A DNA stretch of 64,000 bases from Cymbidium sinense (taxonomy: Eukaryota > Streptophyta > Magnoliopsida > Asparagales > Orchidaceae). Where the stretch lies: positions 49,358,703-49,422,702 of the forward strand of contig CM038214.1 in NCBI GenBank assembly GCA_021442155.1, written 5' to 3'. The position numbers were made by a program, and so were the translations under genes. Shown piece after piece: positions 1-12,456 of this stretch (position 1 is its first letter; every line of letters starts with the position of its first letter). The notes beneath the pieces were generated by a model. The model made no database searches. It had not been told where the DNA came from and saw only the letters and a list, made by a program, of their open reading frames with translations.

Positions 1-850
1 TTGCACCTTTTTCAATAAGTTGATTTCCAAAATTCTAACCAACTTTAGTCCTTTACTTAATAAAATTATCTCTCAACCAAATTAGTTTTGTTAGAGGTAG
101 ATCTATTTTTGATAATATTTGACTAGCCCAAGAATTAATTCATGATCTTGATGCTAAGATTATAGGTGGAAACATTCTTTTCAAATTAGATATTACCAAA
201 GACTTGGATAACCTTTCTTGGGACTTTTTTTTCCATATTCCAAATTTATTTTTGATTTTTGATAAATTTATTTTTCTTATTAAAAATTGTATTAATAATT
301 CCTGGTTTTTGATTTTGCTTAATGGGAAAGCCTTGGGTTCTTTCCCTCTTCACGTGGCTTAAGACAAGGGGATCCATTATCTCCTGCTTTATTTATTATT
401 GTTATTGTACTCCTCTAGGATCATCAATGATTTATTCTTTAACAATCCTAGTATGTACTGTAACTCTTGGTGGTCTTCTATTTCACATTTAAGCTTTGTA
501 GATGATTTCATTATCTTTTGCAATGCTTTTATTCATCATATCAAGCATCTCAAGTACTTTATAAATTAATTTGGTAGAAAGTGGCTTTTCTATCAATGGT
601 AACAAAAGTTATTTGATCACTTCCTCTTAATCTACAATAATAAAATCAATCAAATGCATATCACTAATTTTAAGCATCAACACTTACCTCTAAAGTACTT
701 TGGTGCTTCCTCTTTAACAGCCCAAAATGATCCCATCTCTTTGATGAGTTAATTAAAAAAATTTTAAATAAAATCTCTATTTGGGAATTCCATTTACTTT
801 CTTTTGGTGGTAAGCTCATCATTCTTAAAAGCACTCTCAATTCAATTCCT
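1..850 (+). pseudogene. LINE A ORF2, reverse transcriptase domain (broken)
   Basis: Translated in pieces, this shows the L1 RT signature: the motif B stretch [10 protein letters not shown] near 357-387, and the catalytic box FVDD at 495-506, the L1 equivalent of YxDD. Frameshifts and stops lie between the motifs. It would have copied the LINE RNA into cDNA at the nicked target. Unlike LINE B, this copy keeps the RQ of RQGDP. Confidence 0.9.
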
Positions 851-856
851 CTTTAT

Positions 857-1348
857 TTGATTCAAACTATTATCCCCACTAATGCTACTCTCTTCAGAAT
901 TGATCTCTTGATTAATAACTTTTTTTGGGGCTCCAATAACTCTACCAAAAGAATGCATTGGACATCTTGGCATAAATGTTGTGGTCCTTTGGGTGAAGGT
1001 GCTCTAGGTTGCAAACCTATTCGGGAAGCTATCACCACTTTCTCTCATAAGCTCTGGTGGAATTTTAGAAAGAATGATAACCTTTGGGGCAATTTTATGA
1101 TGGAAAAATATTGCCAAGGTAAACACCCTCTTATCTATGCTTATATAGTAGGTGACTTTCCAGTTTGGAAAAGGCTTTCCTCCATTAAATGGGTTGTTGA
1201 ATCCTTAATATCTTGGTGTATTCATTCAGGTACTTCTTTCTTTTGGCAAGACAAGACTAGCAATGCTCCATTGACACCCTTTATCTACCCACTATACTTC
1301 ATTATCAAAATTTACGTATTGCTCTTAATAATAATTGAATTAAAGTAA
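857..1348 (+). pseudogene. LINE A ORF2, thumb/connection segment
   Basis: An open segment of about 163 codons continues ORF2 after the RT palm. It carries the plant-LINE phrases NNFFWGS and RMHWTSWHKCCGPLGEGALG, matching the usual 'FWGG...HW..W...C.P..EGGLG' region after the RT. There is no sign of an independent start: the first Met is internal to ORF2. The last ~20 codons run out of frame. Confidence 0.85.
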
Positions 1349-1359
1349 ACTTGAGAATT

Positions 1360-2510
1360 ATATCCCAATTTCTCTTTTTGACAATTTTAGAAATATTCCC
1401 ATTTCTTCTAACATACCCAATCAAATTCTTTTTAAGCTTTCTCACAATGATGATTTTGTTCTTAAAAAGGTTTGGAATTTTATTAGAGTTAAGAAGAACT
1501 CCTCCAATGTCTTTATTAAACTTTGGAACAATATCATTCCCATTTCCTATTCAATTTTTTCTTGGAGGATTTTGAATAACTTTATTCCCGTGGACTCTTT
1601 TCTCTAGACTAAAGGGTTATATTTACCATCATAATGCTATTATTGCTTTCATATTGAAAATATAAATCATGTTTTGTCAATGGTGTTATTGCTTCTAAAT
1701 TATGGCTTTGGTATGATGATTTATTTAATACCAACTATTTTCATGGTACTCTTTCTTTATATCAACTTCTTGAAGTTTGTTTCAAAAAAACTATGAAAGG
1801 TCATATAAAAGTTTTAATTGTGATTACCCTTCTCTGGTTCATCTGGATGGATATAAATGATGCTAAATATCGTGGCACTCCTATGAACAACAAAAGGATT
1901 CTCGCTATAACTAAAGAAAAAATGCATGCCCTGTTTAATGCAAGTCTTATTAGTAACATTCATTTTAGAGGCTATAAATTTGTTGCTAAAAAATTGGGTA
2001 TCATTTTGCTTGACTTGGTCTATATAAAGGTGCTAGGATTATCCATTGGATCAAACCTAAAATAACTTGATTAAGTGAATCTTGATGGTTTGTAGCTTCC
2101 AATAAATATGGTGTGGTATCCTTAGGGATTCTAAAGACTTGTCATTTTTGCTTTTCCTATCCTCTCAAAGCTGTTCTATTATTTTTGTTGAGCTTATGGT
2201 AATAAAGCTATTGAAAATGGTTTGAATAGAGGTTTTCTCAACATTGAAGTTGATTCTCTTGCTTCTATAAATGCTTAATTCCAATAGAAATGGAATCTTG
2301 AATTATTTTATCTCCTTAATCATACAAAAAATCTTATTTCTCAAGTTTGTTTTAAAATTTCCCACATCCTTGAAGGTAATGCTTATCTTGTTGCTAATTT
2401 TGGTGCCAACTTAATTGAGTTCATTTTATTTGACAACCAAACATTGCCTAAACTATTAAGAGGCTTGGTTAATCTGGATAATACTAGACTGCCTTATCTC
2501 ATATTATAAT
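1360..2510 (+). pseudogene. LINE A ORF2, C-terminal region with RNase H
   Basis: The piece at 1793-2065 holds the plant-LINE phrase LWFIWMDINDAKYRG, found just before the RNase H. From about 2060 the pieces include FVASNKYG, a degenerate WIEVDSL-like strand, and the ending RGLVNLDNTRLPYL, with the ORF2 stop at about 2505. The same order occurs in LINEs B, C and D. Frame changes are needed at several points. Confidence 0.85.
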
Positions 2511-2514
2511 TTCT

Positions 2515-4270
2515 TAGCTTGGTTTCTTTTTTGTTGGTTTTTTATGTGCCTTTGCTTTTGTTTGCACTTTGTTAAACCCTCTTTCGGTTGTGCTTATTTG
2601 CTTATTTTAACTCTTTTAGTTATTACTTTGACCTTTTACTTTTGGTTGGCTTGGTGTTTACTCCACGGTGATTATTATCATTCTGCGACCTCAGGTTGAT
2701 TTATTTTTTCACTTTACTCTGTTTCTGGTGGGTTTTTTTTTTTTTCCTTAGCTATTTTTGATAACCTCCTATAGGGTTGTGGCTTTGTCTGTTGGTTTTT
2801 CCTCCTGTATGAGTTTTGCCTCATTTCAAGGCTAATTGCTCATTACTTGTTTTGGATCTCCTATTATGGTGGTTGAATGGGTGGTTTTGTTTGTTGGCTG
2901 GGTTGATTAGAAGTGTTGGCTGGTTAGGTTGGATAGCTAGTTGGTTATTTTGGCTATCTTTTCCTTTTCTATTGGTGACATATCTGGGTATTGGTGGTTT
3001 AGTTCAGCTTTTGGAATGGTGGAGGTTTTTGTTTGGCTATTACTTTCTTTATCTTGTTGATTAGGCCTTGGTAGTCAGTTTTGTTGATTCTATTTTGTTT
3101 CTTTTGGTTATGGTTTTGTCCTCCTCTTATTTTTACCCTTGCTCTCTTGGCTGCAGTGACTTTGGGTTTGGCTATTGTTCTAGGTTGGCTAGTTGTGGGC
3201 TTTTTGGTGGCTATTATTTTCTTGGCTATCTTGGGTGATTTTGGCTTGATTCTAGTTCTTTACATTGACTTGGGTTTTTTCTGTATGGTGGTTGGCTAAG
3301 AGGCTATGTTGGTTGGATTGGTTGGTTATTTCTTATTGTGTTTTGCTAGTTTTTTTTCTTTTCCTTGGCTGATGGGGATCTTTCCTTTGTTGCTTACTAA
3401 TGATGAGCTATTCTCTGGTGGTCGCCTTATGGATGTTTTATTTAGCTGCTTTGGTGGGAGGACTTTTAGTTATCCTTGGAATCTTAGTTGGCTACCTTTC
3501 TCTTTATTAGTTATTTTTCTTCATCTTCCTGGCCAATTTGTTGCAGCCTTTGCTATGCTGGCCGAACCTTTGCTAATCCTTCCAAATTGGGATTTTTGGT
3601 GGTGGTACCATTGGCTTCCTTCTGTGTCTGGTCTTGGTTGTGCTTGTTCATGTATCGGTGGTGGTTTGGTGTTACTTGGTTCCATTAGCTTGGCCAATGA
3701 TATTGTAATAACTGGTTGTTGGCTTTATGTGATTATTGTGGGTTTTAGTTGGTGGGTTTCTTGCTTAATGGCTACTAGCTTGTTGTTTTTTCTATTTGTT
3801 TAGTGCATATGGATCACTATGGGTTTGCCTTGGATGGTCAGTGCTCGTATGCTCACTATGATGGCTATGATGTTACTCACCACCTCTCTTTGGTTGCTAG
3901 CATTACATATGATTGTAACCCTTCTTATGAAGTTTGGATTCTCATATGTATTTTTCCCATTGAGATGATCTTAACCAATCTTTCACAATTCTCACAAAGT
4001 AAAATAATTTGTTTAGTAGCTAAATAAGTTGTTGGAACATTTAAAATTGATACAACCACTTGAAGATCTTAACCGAAATAATTTCATGCCATGAGCGCTC
4101 CATAGAGACTCTCAGATTGATGTTATGACTTGTTAATGTGGAAGGAGAACCGATCTTCCTTCCTTTGTTATTCTTTATTAGGGGCTTGTTGTAGTGACCA
4201 ACTATCACTTAAAAGGACATTGTATCTTTTCCTTTTATGGAAATAAAATTCTAAGTTTTTTCAAAAAAAA
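2515..4270 (+). other. LINE A T/G-rich 3' region and tail
   Basis: After the ORF2 stop the + strand becomes strongly T- and G-rich for about 1.3 kb (words such as TTGGTTGG and GGTTTTGG). It then passes into a less skewed 3' terminal piece, 3800-4270, that is also present in LINEs B and D (shared phrase ATATGATTGTAACCCTTCT). The region contains chance open frames of hydrophobic residues (2816-3064, 3081-3299, 3306-3803). I regard them as composition effects because the two copies differ by frame-breaking indels. Confidence 0.75.
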
Positions 4271-4896
4271 CATAAAACCCTAAACCCTAAACCCTAAACA
4301 CTAAACCCTAAACCCTAACCTCTTAAAAAAACCAAAACCCAAAAACTAAACCCTAAACCCTAAATCCTAAACTAAACTTTCCTAAACCTTATACCCTAAA
4401 CCCTAAACACTAAGCTAACCATAAACACTAAACTCTAAACTAACCCAAAACCATAGCACTAAACCTAAATACTAAACATAAACCTAAAGCTAAACACTAA
4501 ACCCTAAAATAAAACCACTAAACTACCTAAACCTAAAACCCAAACTAAACTACACTAACCCTAAACTAATTTTAAAATAAAACCCTAAACTTAAAACCCA
4601 AAATCTAAACCTTAAACCCCAAATCCAAAACTATAAACTTCTAAACTTTAACCCAAATAAAATCTAAACCCTAGCTAAAAACTCTAAACTAAAGTTTGAA
4701 TAATAAACCCTAAACCTAATCCAAAAATAAAATAAACTAGAAAAGCTAAATAAAATAAAAAACTAAATGTAAAATAAAAAATAAAATAAACCTAAAATAA
4801 AATAAAATAAAATTAAATATTAACCTAACCTAAAAATAAACATAAAAATAAATAAAAAAATAAAGCCAAAACCTAAACTAATAAACCTTAATAACA
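4271..4896 (+). repeat. Interstitial telomere-like tract grading into A-rich block
   Basis: It starts with near-exact CCCTAAA units next to the LINE A tail and decays into CCTAAA, CTAAA and finally AAATAAA words by about 4800. The + strand is almost without G. It matches the tract after LINE B (11896-12456), as expected from the 7.6 kb duplication. Confidence 0.9.
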
Positions 4897-5355
4897 AACC
4901 TTCCTGAACATCATCGTTAAACAGGCTCAGTCTAGATCAAGCGGTGGAAGTGAAGGTGGAGCCCACGGTTATCGTAGTAGTGGTGGGGAATCTTGAGGTG
5001 CTTGTGGATATGGAGGCGGTGGTTGGAGCTATGTGGCTATGGAAGCAGGTGGAGCAACGAAGGTTACATCCATGGTGGTGGTGAAGGGAGAGATCAGGGA
5101 TATGATGGTGGATCCCACTACTTGAGAAGTTGTGGTTTGATGAGCTAGAAATTGAAGAGCATCGATCTGTAATTTACTTATGGAACTATGTCTTTATAGT
5201 AGAGTCGGTTCTAGATAACTCTGGTTTTTGATTAGTTCGATGTCCACTCATTTCTTATCTATGTCATCGCTTGTGTCTTTAAAAACTTGAGGTGTTACTT
5301 GGTTGATGAAATCAAAAAGATGAAATATTGAATCTAAATTTATTTTCTATTAAAA
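4897..5355 (+). pseudogene. GR-RBP 3' fragment, copy 1
   Basis: The copy starts at the end of the RRM. At 4906-4945 it reads close to N-I-I-V-K-Q-A-Q-S-R-S-S-G-G, the plant GR-RBP junction 'RNITVNEAQSR' between RRM and glycine-rich tail. A frameshifted glycine-rich part follows (GGA/GGT codons, 4945-5125), then a 3'UTR ending in a short A run at about 5350. The RRM body, promoter and 5' end are absent, so it is not a gene. It shares details with copy 3. Confidence 0.85.
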
Positions 5356-6173
5356 TAAACCAAAAACCTTAAACCCTAAACCTTAAAACCTAAACCCCAA
5401 ACCCTAAATCCAAAACCCAACCCAACCCAATCCTAAACCCTCCAAAACCAACTAACTCCATCCCACCTACCATCCTTAAACCTTACTTTCCACTTTTACT
5501 GAGCCCTAGACTATACCCTAGCTACTAAATCCTCTAAAAACCAAACCCTGACTCTGCTTAAACCTCCCTATCATGGGCCCTAAAACCCTAGATCTAACCT
5601 ACTAAACCTTTCTCTGACTCTCACTCAGGACTATGGTTAGATAACTGACTCAAAAAACCAAATACTAGCCTATAACCCAAATACTCTTACCACTAAACCC
5701 CATGTCTAAACTGATCCTACTTTCTGGCCCTAATTGATCTTTAATGCTAAACTAATACTCACCTAATGACCCACCCAATGACCCTAAAAACATTAAACCC
5801 AAATAAATCTATAACCCTGACCCCCACCTCACTAAACCCTAAAATCCTAAATCATAAACTTTAAACCCCACTAAAAAACTAAATTTAATCTATATAAAAA
5901 TAAATAAAATTTAAACCTAAATAAAATAAAAAAATAAAATAAAAACCTAAACTAACTTAAACTAACCTAAAATAAAATAATACTAATAAAAACTAAAATA
6001 AAAAATAAAACTAAACTACTAAAAAATAAAATAAACAGAATAAATAACTAAATAAAATAAAAACTAAATGTAAAATAAAATAAAATAATCTTAAAATAAA
6101 ATTAAATAAAAGCTTAAACCTAAAAACTAACCTAAAATAAATAATAAATAAAATCTAAACCTAAACCTAAACC
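5356..6173 (+). repeat. CCCTAAA-like tract with irregular C/T-rich part, then A-rich block
   Basis: About 80 bases of CCCTAAA-like units are followed by an irregular C/T/A-rich stretch (about 5440-5830) with few clean units. A typical AAATAAA/CCTAAA block runs from 5880. Copy B at 12907-13707 keeps cleaner CCCTAAA-type units at the matching place, so the irregular stretch may be consensus error or fast local change. Confidence 0.8.
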
Positions 6174-6626
6174 CTTGAATGGATGAGAACTGAACATCAA
6201 CCAACAAGCTATTTAGATCTATGGAGGTGGAGGTGGCAGTTATCGTAGTGGTGGTGGGGGATCTGAAGTTGCTAGTGTACATGGATGCGGTAGCCAGAGT
6301 AGTGGTGGTTATGGAAGTGGGAGGAGCGATTGAGGATATAGCCATGGTGGTGGTGGAGGGAGAGATCGGGGATATGATGGTGCATACCACTACTCAAGAG
6401 GTCTGGGTGGTTCTGATGGGAACTGGAGAAAGTGAAGAATGGTTGATTTGATCCATTGCTCATGGAACTGTGTCTTTATAGTAGAGATTATTTTATTTAT
6501 CTAGGGTTTTTGATTTGCTCTAGGCATGCTCATTTTTTATTTATGTGATCACTTGTGTTTGAAAATGTTACATATGTGAAATTGAAAGAAAAAAATATTA
6601 AATTTGAATTTGTTCTCAGTTAAAAA
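6174..6626 (+). pseudogene. GR-RBP 3' fragment, copy 2
   Basis: The module starts near the N-G-x-N-L-D-G-R segment, degraded here, and continues through the glycine-rich codons to the 3'UTR and an A run. In the Gly frame a GGA codon has become TGA within 'RSD-stop-GY' at about 6328-6342. The same stop occurs in copy 4, which marks the two as duplicates. The open frame at 6221-6451 is a shifted reading of the GGT/GGA tract and is not a protein. Confidence 0.85.
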
Positions 6627-7084
6627 TCAAAACCCTAAACCTTAAACTAAATGTTCTACATAAAACCTTCCCTAAACCACAAAACCTAAAACCTAAACCA
6701 ATACTAAACCCTAAACCCTAAACCCTAAACTAAACCACTACTCCCAAACCCAAAACCCATACCTATAAACCCTACTACCCTAACCATAACCCACCTAAAC
6801 ACCACTAAATCTAAAACTCCTAAATCCCAAACCTCCACTCTAATTTTCCTAACAATATCACAAAATCCTCTAAACCTAACACTCCTAAATCTCACTTACC
6901 CTACACTAATATCTTAACCCTAACCACTCCTAAACCCTACCAAAACCTAAACCTAAACTAAATGAAACCTAAAAAATAAATAAATAAACCTAAACCTAAA
7001 TAAATAAAAAATAAAGAATAAAATAATAACATAAAATAAAACCTAAATGTAAACTAAAAAAATAAAATAAATTAATAAAAATAA
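6627..7084 (+). repeat. Degenerate CCCTAAA tract and A-rich block before LINE B
   Basis: CCCTAAA-like units (best around 6705-6735) pass through a C-rich irregular part into AAATAAA words. The phrase AAATAATAACATAAAATAAA at 7021 recurs at 14619, so the 7.6 kb duplication extends to this point. LINE B begins directly after. Confidence 0.8.
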
Positions 7085-7138
7085 AAATTTGGGTTCATGG
7101 AACAAGCATTGTTTTAAATCCTTTTTCCTAATATTTTA

Positions 7139-8446
7139 AGATATGGAAAAATTGGTTTGTGATCTTGAAATCTCTTTTATGTCTGATCCTTCTAAGATTA
7201 AGGACTTGACTAAGGCGAAAGAAAAACTTGTTAACATCCAAAATATGGAAGAGACTTACTTGCACCAAAAACGCTAGTAAGCATATTTGATGGTGATAGG
7301 AATACTAGGTATTTCCATGCTTTAGTTAATAAAAGAGTGCTTTAAATAATATTTAACAAATTAAAGATGACAATGGTGTTTGGATTATGGAGAATAATGA
7401 TAAAGAATCGTTATTAATTACTAGAAATATGCTTAATAAGAGTTTCTCTTATGAAGCTATTATAAATTGCATTTGATTCCTTGTATTATTACTAATGATG
7501 ATAATGATTTGCTTACCATCGTGCCTAATGAAGATAAAAATTTTAAAGTCCTTAATAGCATGAATATAGATTCTGTTGCTGGTCCGGAGGGTTTCACTAC
7601 TCAATTTTTTTTAATGGTAATCCTTTTCCTAGATATTTTTTTGGTACTTCTATTATTCTCATACCTAAGAAAGATAATCCAAACTATTGGAGTGATTTTA
7701 GACTTATTAGTCTTTGCACCTTTTTCAATAAGTTGATTTCCAAAATTCTAACCAACAGGCTTAGTCCTTTACTTAATAAAATTATCTCTCTCAACTAAAT
7801 TAGTTTTGTTAGAGGTTGATCTATTTTTGATAATATTTGACTAGCCCAAGAATTAATTCATGATCTTGATGCTAAGATTATAGGTGGAAACATTCTTTTC
7901 AAATTAGATATTACCAAAGACTTGGATAACCTTTCTTGGGTCTTTCTTTTCCATATTCCAAATTTATTTTTCAATTTGATAAATTTATTTTTCTTATTAA
8001 AAATTGTATTAATAATTCTGGTTTTGATTTTGCTTAATGGGAAAGCCTTGGGTTTCTTTCCCTCTTCACATGGCTTAGGGGATCCATTATCTCCTGCTTT
8101 ATTTATTATTGTTGTATTGACTAGGATCATCAATGATTTATTCTTTAACAATCTAGTATGTACTAAACTCTTGGTGGTCTTCTATTTCCATTTAAGCTTT
8201 GTAGATGATTTCATTATCTTTTGCAATGCTTTTATTCATCATATCAAGCATCTCAAGTATTTTATAAATAAATTTGGTAGAAAGTGGCTTTCTATCAATG
8301 GTAACAAAAGTTATTTGATCACTTCCTCTAATCTCAATAATAAAATCAATCAAATTATGCATATCACTAATTTTAAGCATCAACACTTACCTCTAAAGTA
8401 CTTTGGTGCTCTCTCTTTAAAACCCAAAATGATCCCATCTCTTTGA
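7139..8446 (+). pseudogene. LINE B ORF2, pre-RT linker and reverse transcriptase
   Basis: Successive pieces show DSVAGPEGFTTQFF (7570-7612), the RT entry phrase SIILIPKKDN near 7645-7680, [12 protein letters not shown] near 8070-8105, and FVDDFIIFCNA with the catalytic FVDD at 8198-8209. The longest open piece is 7922-8446, about 174 codons. The motif B segment lacks the usual R-Q before G-D-P, a two-codon loss compared with LINE A. Frameshifts near 7500 and 7700 break the frame. Confidence 0.9.
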
Positions 8447-8459
8447 TGAGTTAATTAAA

Positions 8460-10189
8460 AAATTTTAAATAAATTTCCATTTGGGAATTCCATTTACTTT
8501 CTTTTGGTGGTAAGCTCATCATTCTTAAAAGCACTCTCAATTCAATTCCTCTTTATTTGATTCAAACTATTATCCCCACTAATGCTCTTATTGATCTTGA
8601 TTAATAATTTTTTTGGGGCTCCAATAACTCTACCAAAAGAATGCATTGGACATCTTGGCATAAATGTTGTGGTCCTTTGGGTGAAGGTGCTCTAGGTTGC
8701 AAACCTATTGGAAGCTATCTCACTTTCTCTCATAAGCTCTGGTGGAATTTTAGAAAGAATGATAACCTTTGGGCTAATTTTATGATGGAAAAATATTGCC
8801 AAGGTAAACACCCTCTTATCTGTGCTTATAAAGTTGATGACTCTCTAGTTTGGAAAAGGCTTTGCTCCATTCAATGGGTTGCTGAATCCTTAATATCTTG
8901 GTGTATTCATTCAGTACTTCTTTCTTTTGGCAAGACAACTGGACTAGCTCCATTTTTATCTACCCTATACTTCATTATCAAAAATTAACTCTTTTTTATA
9001 ATAATAAAATGAAAGTAAACTTGAGAATTATATCCCTATTTCTCTTTTGACAATTTTAGAAATATTCCCATTTCTTCTAACATACCAATCAAATTCTTTT
9101 TAAGCTTTCTTATAATGGTGATTTTGTTCTTAAAAAGGTTTGGAATTTTATTAGAGTTAAGAACTCCTCCAATGTCTTTATTAAACTTTGGAACAATATC
9201 ATTCTCATTTCCTATTTTTTTTCTTGGGATTTTGAATAACTTTATTCCGTGGACTCTTTTCTCTGACTAAAGGGTTATATTTACCATCAAAATGCTATTA
9301 TTGCTTTCATATTGAAAATATAAATCATGTTTTGTCAATGGTGTTATTGCTTCTAAATTATGGCTTTGGTATGATGATTTATTTAATACCAACTATTTTC
9401 ATGGTTCTCTTTATTTATATCAACTTCTTGAAGTTTGTTTCAAAAAAACTATGAAAGGTCATATAAAAGTTTTAATTGTGATTACCCTTCTCTGGTTCAT
9501 CTGGATGGATATAAATGATGCTAAATATCATGGCACTCCTATGAACCACAAAAGGATTCTAGCTATAACTAAAGAAAAAATGCATGCCCTGTTTAATGCT
9601 AATCTTATTAGTAACATTCATTTTAGAGGCTATAAATTTGTGGCTAAAATTGGGTATCATTTTGCTTGACTTGGACTATATAAAGGTGCTAGGATTATCC
9701 ATTGGATCAAACCTAAAATAACTTGATTAAAGTGAATCGATGGTTTTGTAGCTTCCAATAAATATGGTGGTATCCTTAGGGATTCTAAAGGTACTGTCAT
9801 TTTTGCTTTTTCCTATCCTCTCAAAGCCTGTTCTATTATTTTTGTTGAGCTTATGGCTGTTAATAAAGCTATTGAAAATTGTTTGAATAGAGGTTTTCTC
9901 AACATCTGGATTGAAGTTGATTCTCTATTGCTTCTATAAATGCTTAATTCCAATAGAAATGGAAATCTTGAATTATTTTATCTCCTTAATCATACAAAAA
10001 ATCTTATTTCTCAAGTTTGTTTTAAAATTTCCCACATCCATCCTTGAAGGTAATGCTTGTCTTGATTTCTTTGCTAATTTTGGTGCCAACTTAACTGAGT
10101 TCATTTTATTTGACAAACAAACATTGCCTAAACTATTAAGAGGCTTGGTTAATCTGGATAATACTAGACTGCCTTATCTCAGATTATAA
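8460..10189 (+). pseudogene. LINE B ORF2, connection region and RNase H
   Basis: Open pieces at 8641-8988 (starting MHWTSWHKCCGPLG) and 9451-9669 (with LWFIWMDINDAKYHG) are followed by the RNase H. RNase H phrases include FVASNKYGG near 9750 and RGLVNLDNTRLPYLRL, ending at the ORF2 stop at 10187-10189. The RNase H is the type found at the C-terminus of many plant L1 elements. At least three frame changes are needed. Confidence 0.85.
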
Positions 10190-11895
10190 TTTCTTATCTT
10201 GGTTTCTTTTTTGTTGGTTTTTTATGTGCCTTTTCTTTTGTTTGCACTTTGTTAAACCCTCTTTCGGTTGTGCTTATTTGCTTATTTTAACTCTTTGGCT
10301 GAAACTAGTTGTTACTTTTACTTTTGGTTGGCCTGGTGTTTACTCCCTGGTGGTTATTATCATTGCAGCCTCAGTTGATTTATTTTTTTGGCCTAGTGGC
10401 TACTGTTTGCCTGGCTGGGTTTTTACAACATTTTTTCCTTGGCTATTTTTGATAACCTCCTATTGGGTTGTGGCTTTGTCTGCTGTTGGTTTTTCCTCCT
10501 GTATGAGTTTTGCCTCATTTCGAGGCTAATTGCTCACTTACTTGTTTTGGATCTCCTACTGTGGTGGTTGAATGGGTGGTTTTGTTTGTTGGCTGGGTTG
10601 ATTGGAAGTGTTGGCTGGTTAGGTTGGATAGCTAGTTGGTTATTTTGGCTATCTTTTCCTTTTCTGTTGGTGACATATCTGGTGGACTATTGGTGGTTTA
10701 GTTCTGGCTTCATTTTGGAATGGTGGAGGTTTTTGTTTGGCTATTACTTTCTTTATCTTGTTGATTAGGCCTTGGTAGTCAGTTTTGTTGATTCTATTTT
10801 GTTTCTTTTGGTTTTGGTTTTGTCCTCCTCTTATTTTAGCCTCTCTTATGCGGTGACTTTGGGTTTGGTTATTGTTCTAGGTTGGCTAGTTGTGGCTTTT
10901 GGTGGTATTATTTTCTTGGCTATCTTGGGTGATTTTGGCTTGATGCCTACTGTAGGCCTTTACATTGACTTGGGTTTTTCTATGGTGGTGGTTGGCTAGG
11001 CTATGTTGGCTAGTTGGATTGGTTGGTTATTTCTTTTATTGTGTGTTTTTGTTTTTCTTTTCCTTGATGGGGATCTTTCCTTTGTTGGTTACTAATGATG
11101 TATTCTCTGGTGGCCTTATGGATGTTTTATTTGCTTTGGTGGGAGGACTTTTAGTTATCCTTGGAATCTTAGTTGGCTACCTTTCTCTTTATTAGTTATT
11201 TTCTTCTTCTTCCAAATTTGTTGCGCCTTTTGCTATATGGCGAACCTTGATCCTTCTAAATTGGGATTTTAGTTTTGGTGGTGGTGCCATTGGCTTCCTT
11301 CTCATTTGTTTGTCTTGTTGTTCTTGTTCATGTATCTTTGGTGGTGGTTTTATTTTACTTGCTTGGTTCCATTAGCTTGATATTGTAATAACTTCTGGGT
11401 TGTTGGCTTTATGTGATTGGCCTATTGTGGGTTTTAGTTGGTGGGTTTCTTGCTTAATGGCTACTAGCTTGTTGTTTTCTCTATTTGTTTAGTGCATGAC
11501 TGGATCACTATGGTACTTGGATGGTCTGTATGCTACCTATGATGGCTATGATGTTACTCACCACCTCTCTTTGGTTGCTAGCATTACATATGATTGTAAC
11601 CCTTCTTGAAGTTTGGATGCTCATATGTATTTTTCCCTTGAGATGATCTTAACAGATCTTTCACTTCTCCTATAATCTTGTTTAGTAGCTAAATAAGTTG
11701 TTGGGTTTTAAAATTGATACAACCCAAGATCTTAACCATATTTCATGCCCATGCTCCATGAGACTCTCAGTTGTTTATGACTTGTTAATGTAAGGAGAAC
11801 TCCATCTTTTTTGTTATTCTTTGTTACTCTTTTGTATTGCTCATGAGGACATTGTATCTTTTCCTTTTTATGGAAAATTCTAACTTTTCAAAAAA
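10190..11895 (+). other. LINE B T/G-rich 3' region and tail
   Basis: The T/G-rich part runs from 10190 to about 11490, followed by the conserved 3' terminal piece (from TTTGTTTAGTGCATGAC at about 11484). Overlapping hydrophobic open frames (10224-10529, 10439-10768, 10772-10999, 10965-11195) tile it in changing frames. They are probably non-coding. The final bases end in a short A run joining AAACCCTAAACCC. Confidence 0.75.
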
Positions 11896-12456
11896 CCCTA
11901 AACCCTAAACCCTAAACCTACCACCACCCTAAACCCCTAATCTTCTTCTCCTAAACCCTAAACCCTAAACCCTCCCTAAATCTCTAAAAAAAAAACCTAA
12001 ACTAAACTAAACCTAACCATCACTAAACCCTAAACCCCAAACCTTAACCCTCTAAACTACTCCATAAATCCTAAACCTCCTCCCTCTAACTAATACTAAA
12101 CCCACCTCCACACCCACCCTCCCACTCACCTAAACTCCTACCCTAAACTTTTTAAACTCCACCTAAACCTAAACCCACCAAACTAAATCCAACTAACCCT
12201 AACTAACCCTAAATCTCCCTAAACCCTAAACCTCTAAAACTCTAAGTTAATAAACCTAAACCTAAACCCTAAACCTTAATCCTAAAAAATAAAATAAACA
12301 TAAGAATAAAAAAACCTAAATAAAATAAAAACTAAATGTAAAATAAAATAAAATAAACCTAAAATAAAATAAAATAAAAACTATTAACCTAAAAAATAAA
12401 CATAAAATAAATAAAAAAATAAAGCCAAAACCCTAAACTACATAAACCTAATAACC
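11896..12456 (+). repeat. Interstitial telomere-like tract after LINE B
   Basis: CCCTAAA units alternate with irregular C-rich stretches and grade into AAATAAA words from about 12280. It includes TCTTCTTCTC at about 11941, which looks like a known long-read miscall of CCCTAAA-type repeats. Confidence 0.85.

Larger units (their letters stand above)
1..4270 (+). mobile_element. LINE A: 5'-truncated L1-type non-LTR retrotransposon
   Basis: The window opens inside the reverse transcriptase of a plant L1-like LINE. In order there are the RT palm, the thumb/connection region, a C-terminal RNase H, a T/G-rich 3' region and a short A-rich tail that runs straight into CCCTAAA repeats. It is nearly the same sequence as LINE B: base 1 matches base 7714, and the 3' ends at about 4270 and 11895 match. 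Many 1-6 base indels break the frames, so it cannot encode a working ORF2. The A tail near 4260 marks the 3' end. The 5' end is outside the window. Confidence 0.93.
7085..11895 (+). mobile_element. LINE B: 5'-truncated L1-type non-LTR retrotransposon
   Basis: This is the second copy of the LINE A element, longer at its 5' side. It begins in the linker between endonuclease and RT (the phrase EKLVNIQNMEETYLHQK near 7220-7270). It then carries the RT, connection region, RNase H, T/G-rich 3' region and A tail, and joins CCCTAAA at 11896. ORF1 and the endonuclease are missing. It is the left part of the second 7.6 kb repeat unit. Confidence 0.93.

Noticed and set aside
2816..3803. Hydrophobic open frames that look like membrane proteins in the LINE A 3' region (also 10224-11195, 26597-26964, 51786-53126 and 63781-63975)
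   Set aside because: They follow from T/G-rich composition, overlap in changing frames, and the duplicate copies break each other's frames. No known domain.
6127..6463. Ser/Thr/His-rich frames opposite the GR-RBP modules (also 30582-30782 and 50778-50975)
   Set aside because: They are antisense readings of GGT/GGA codons.
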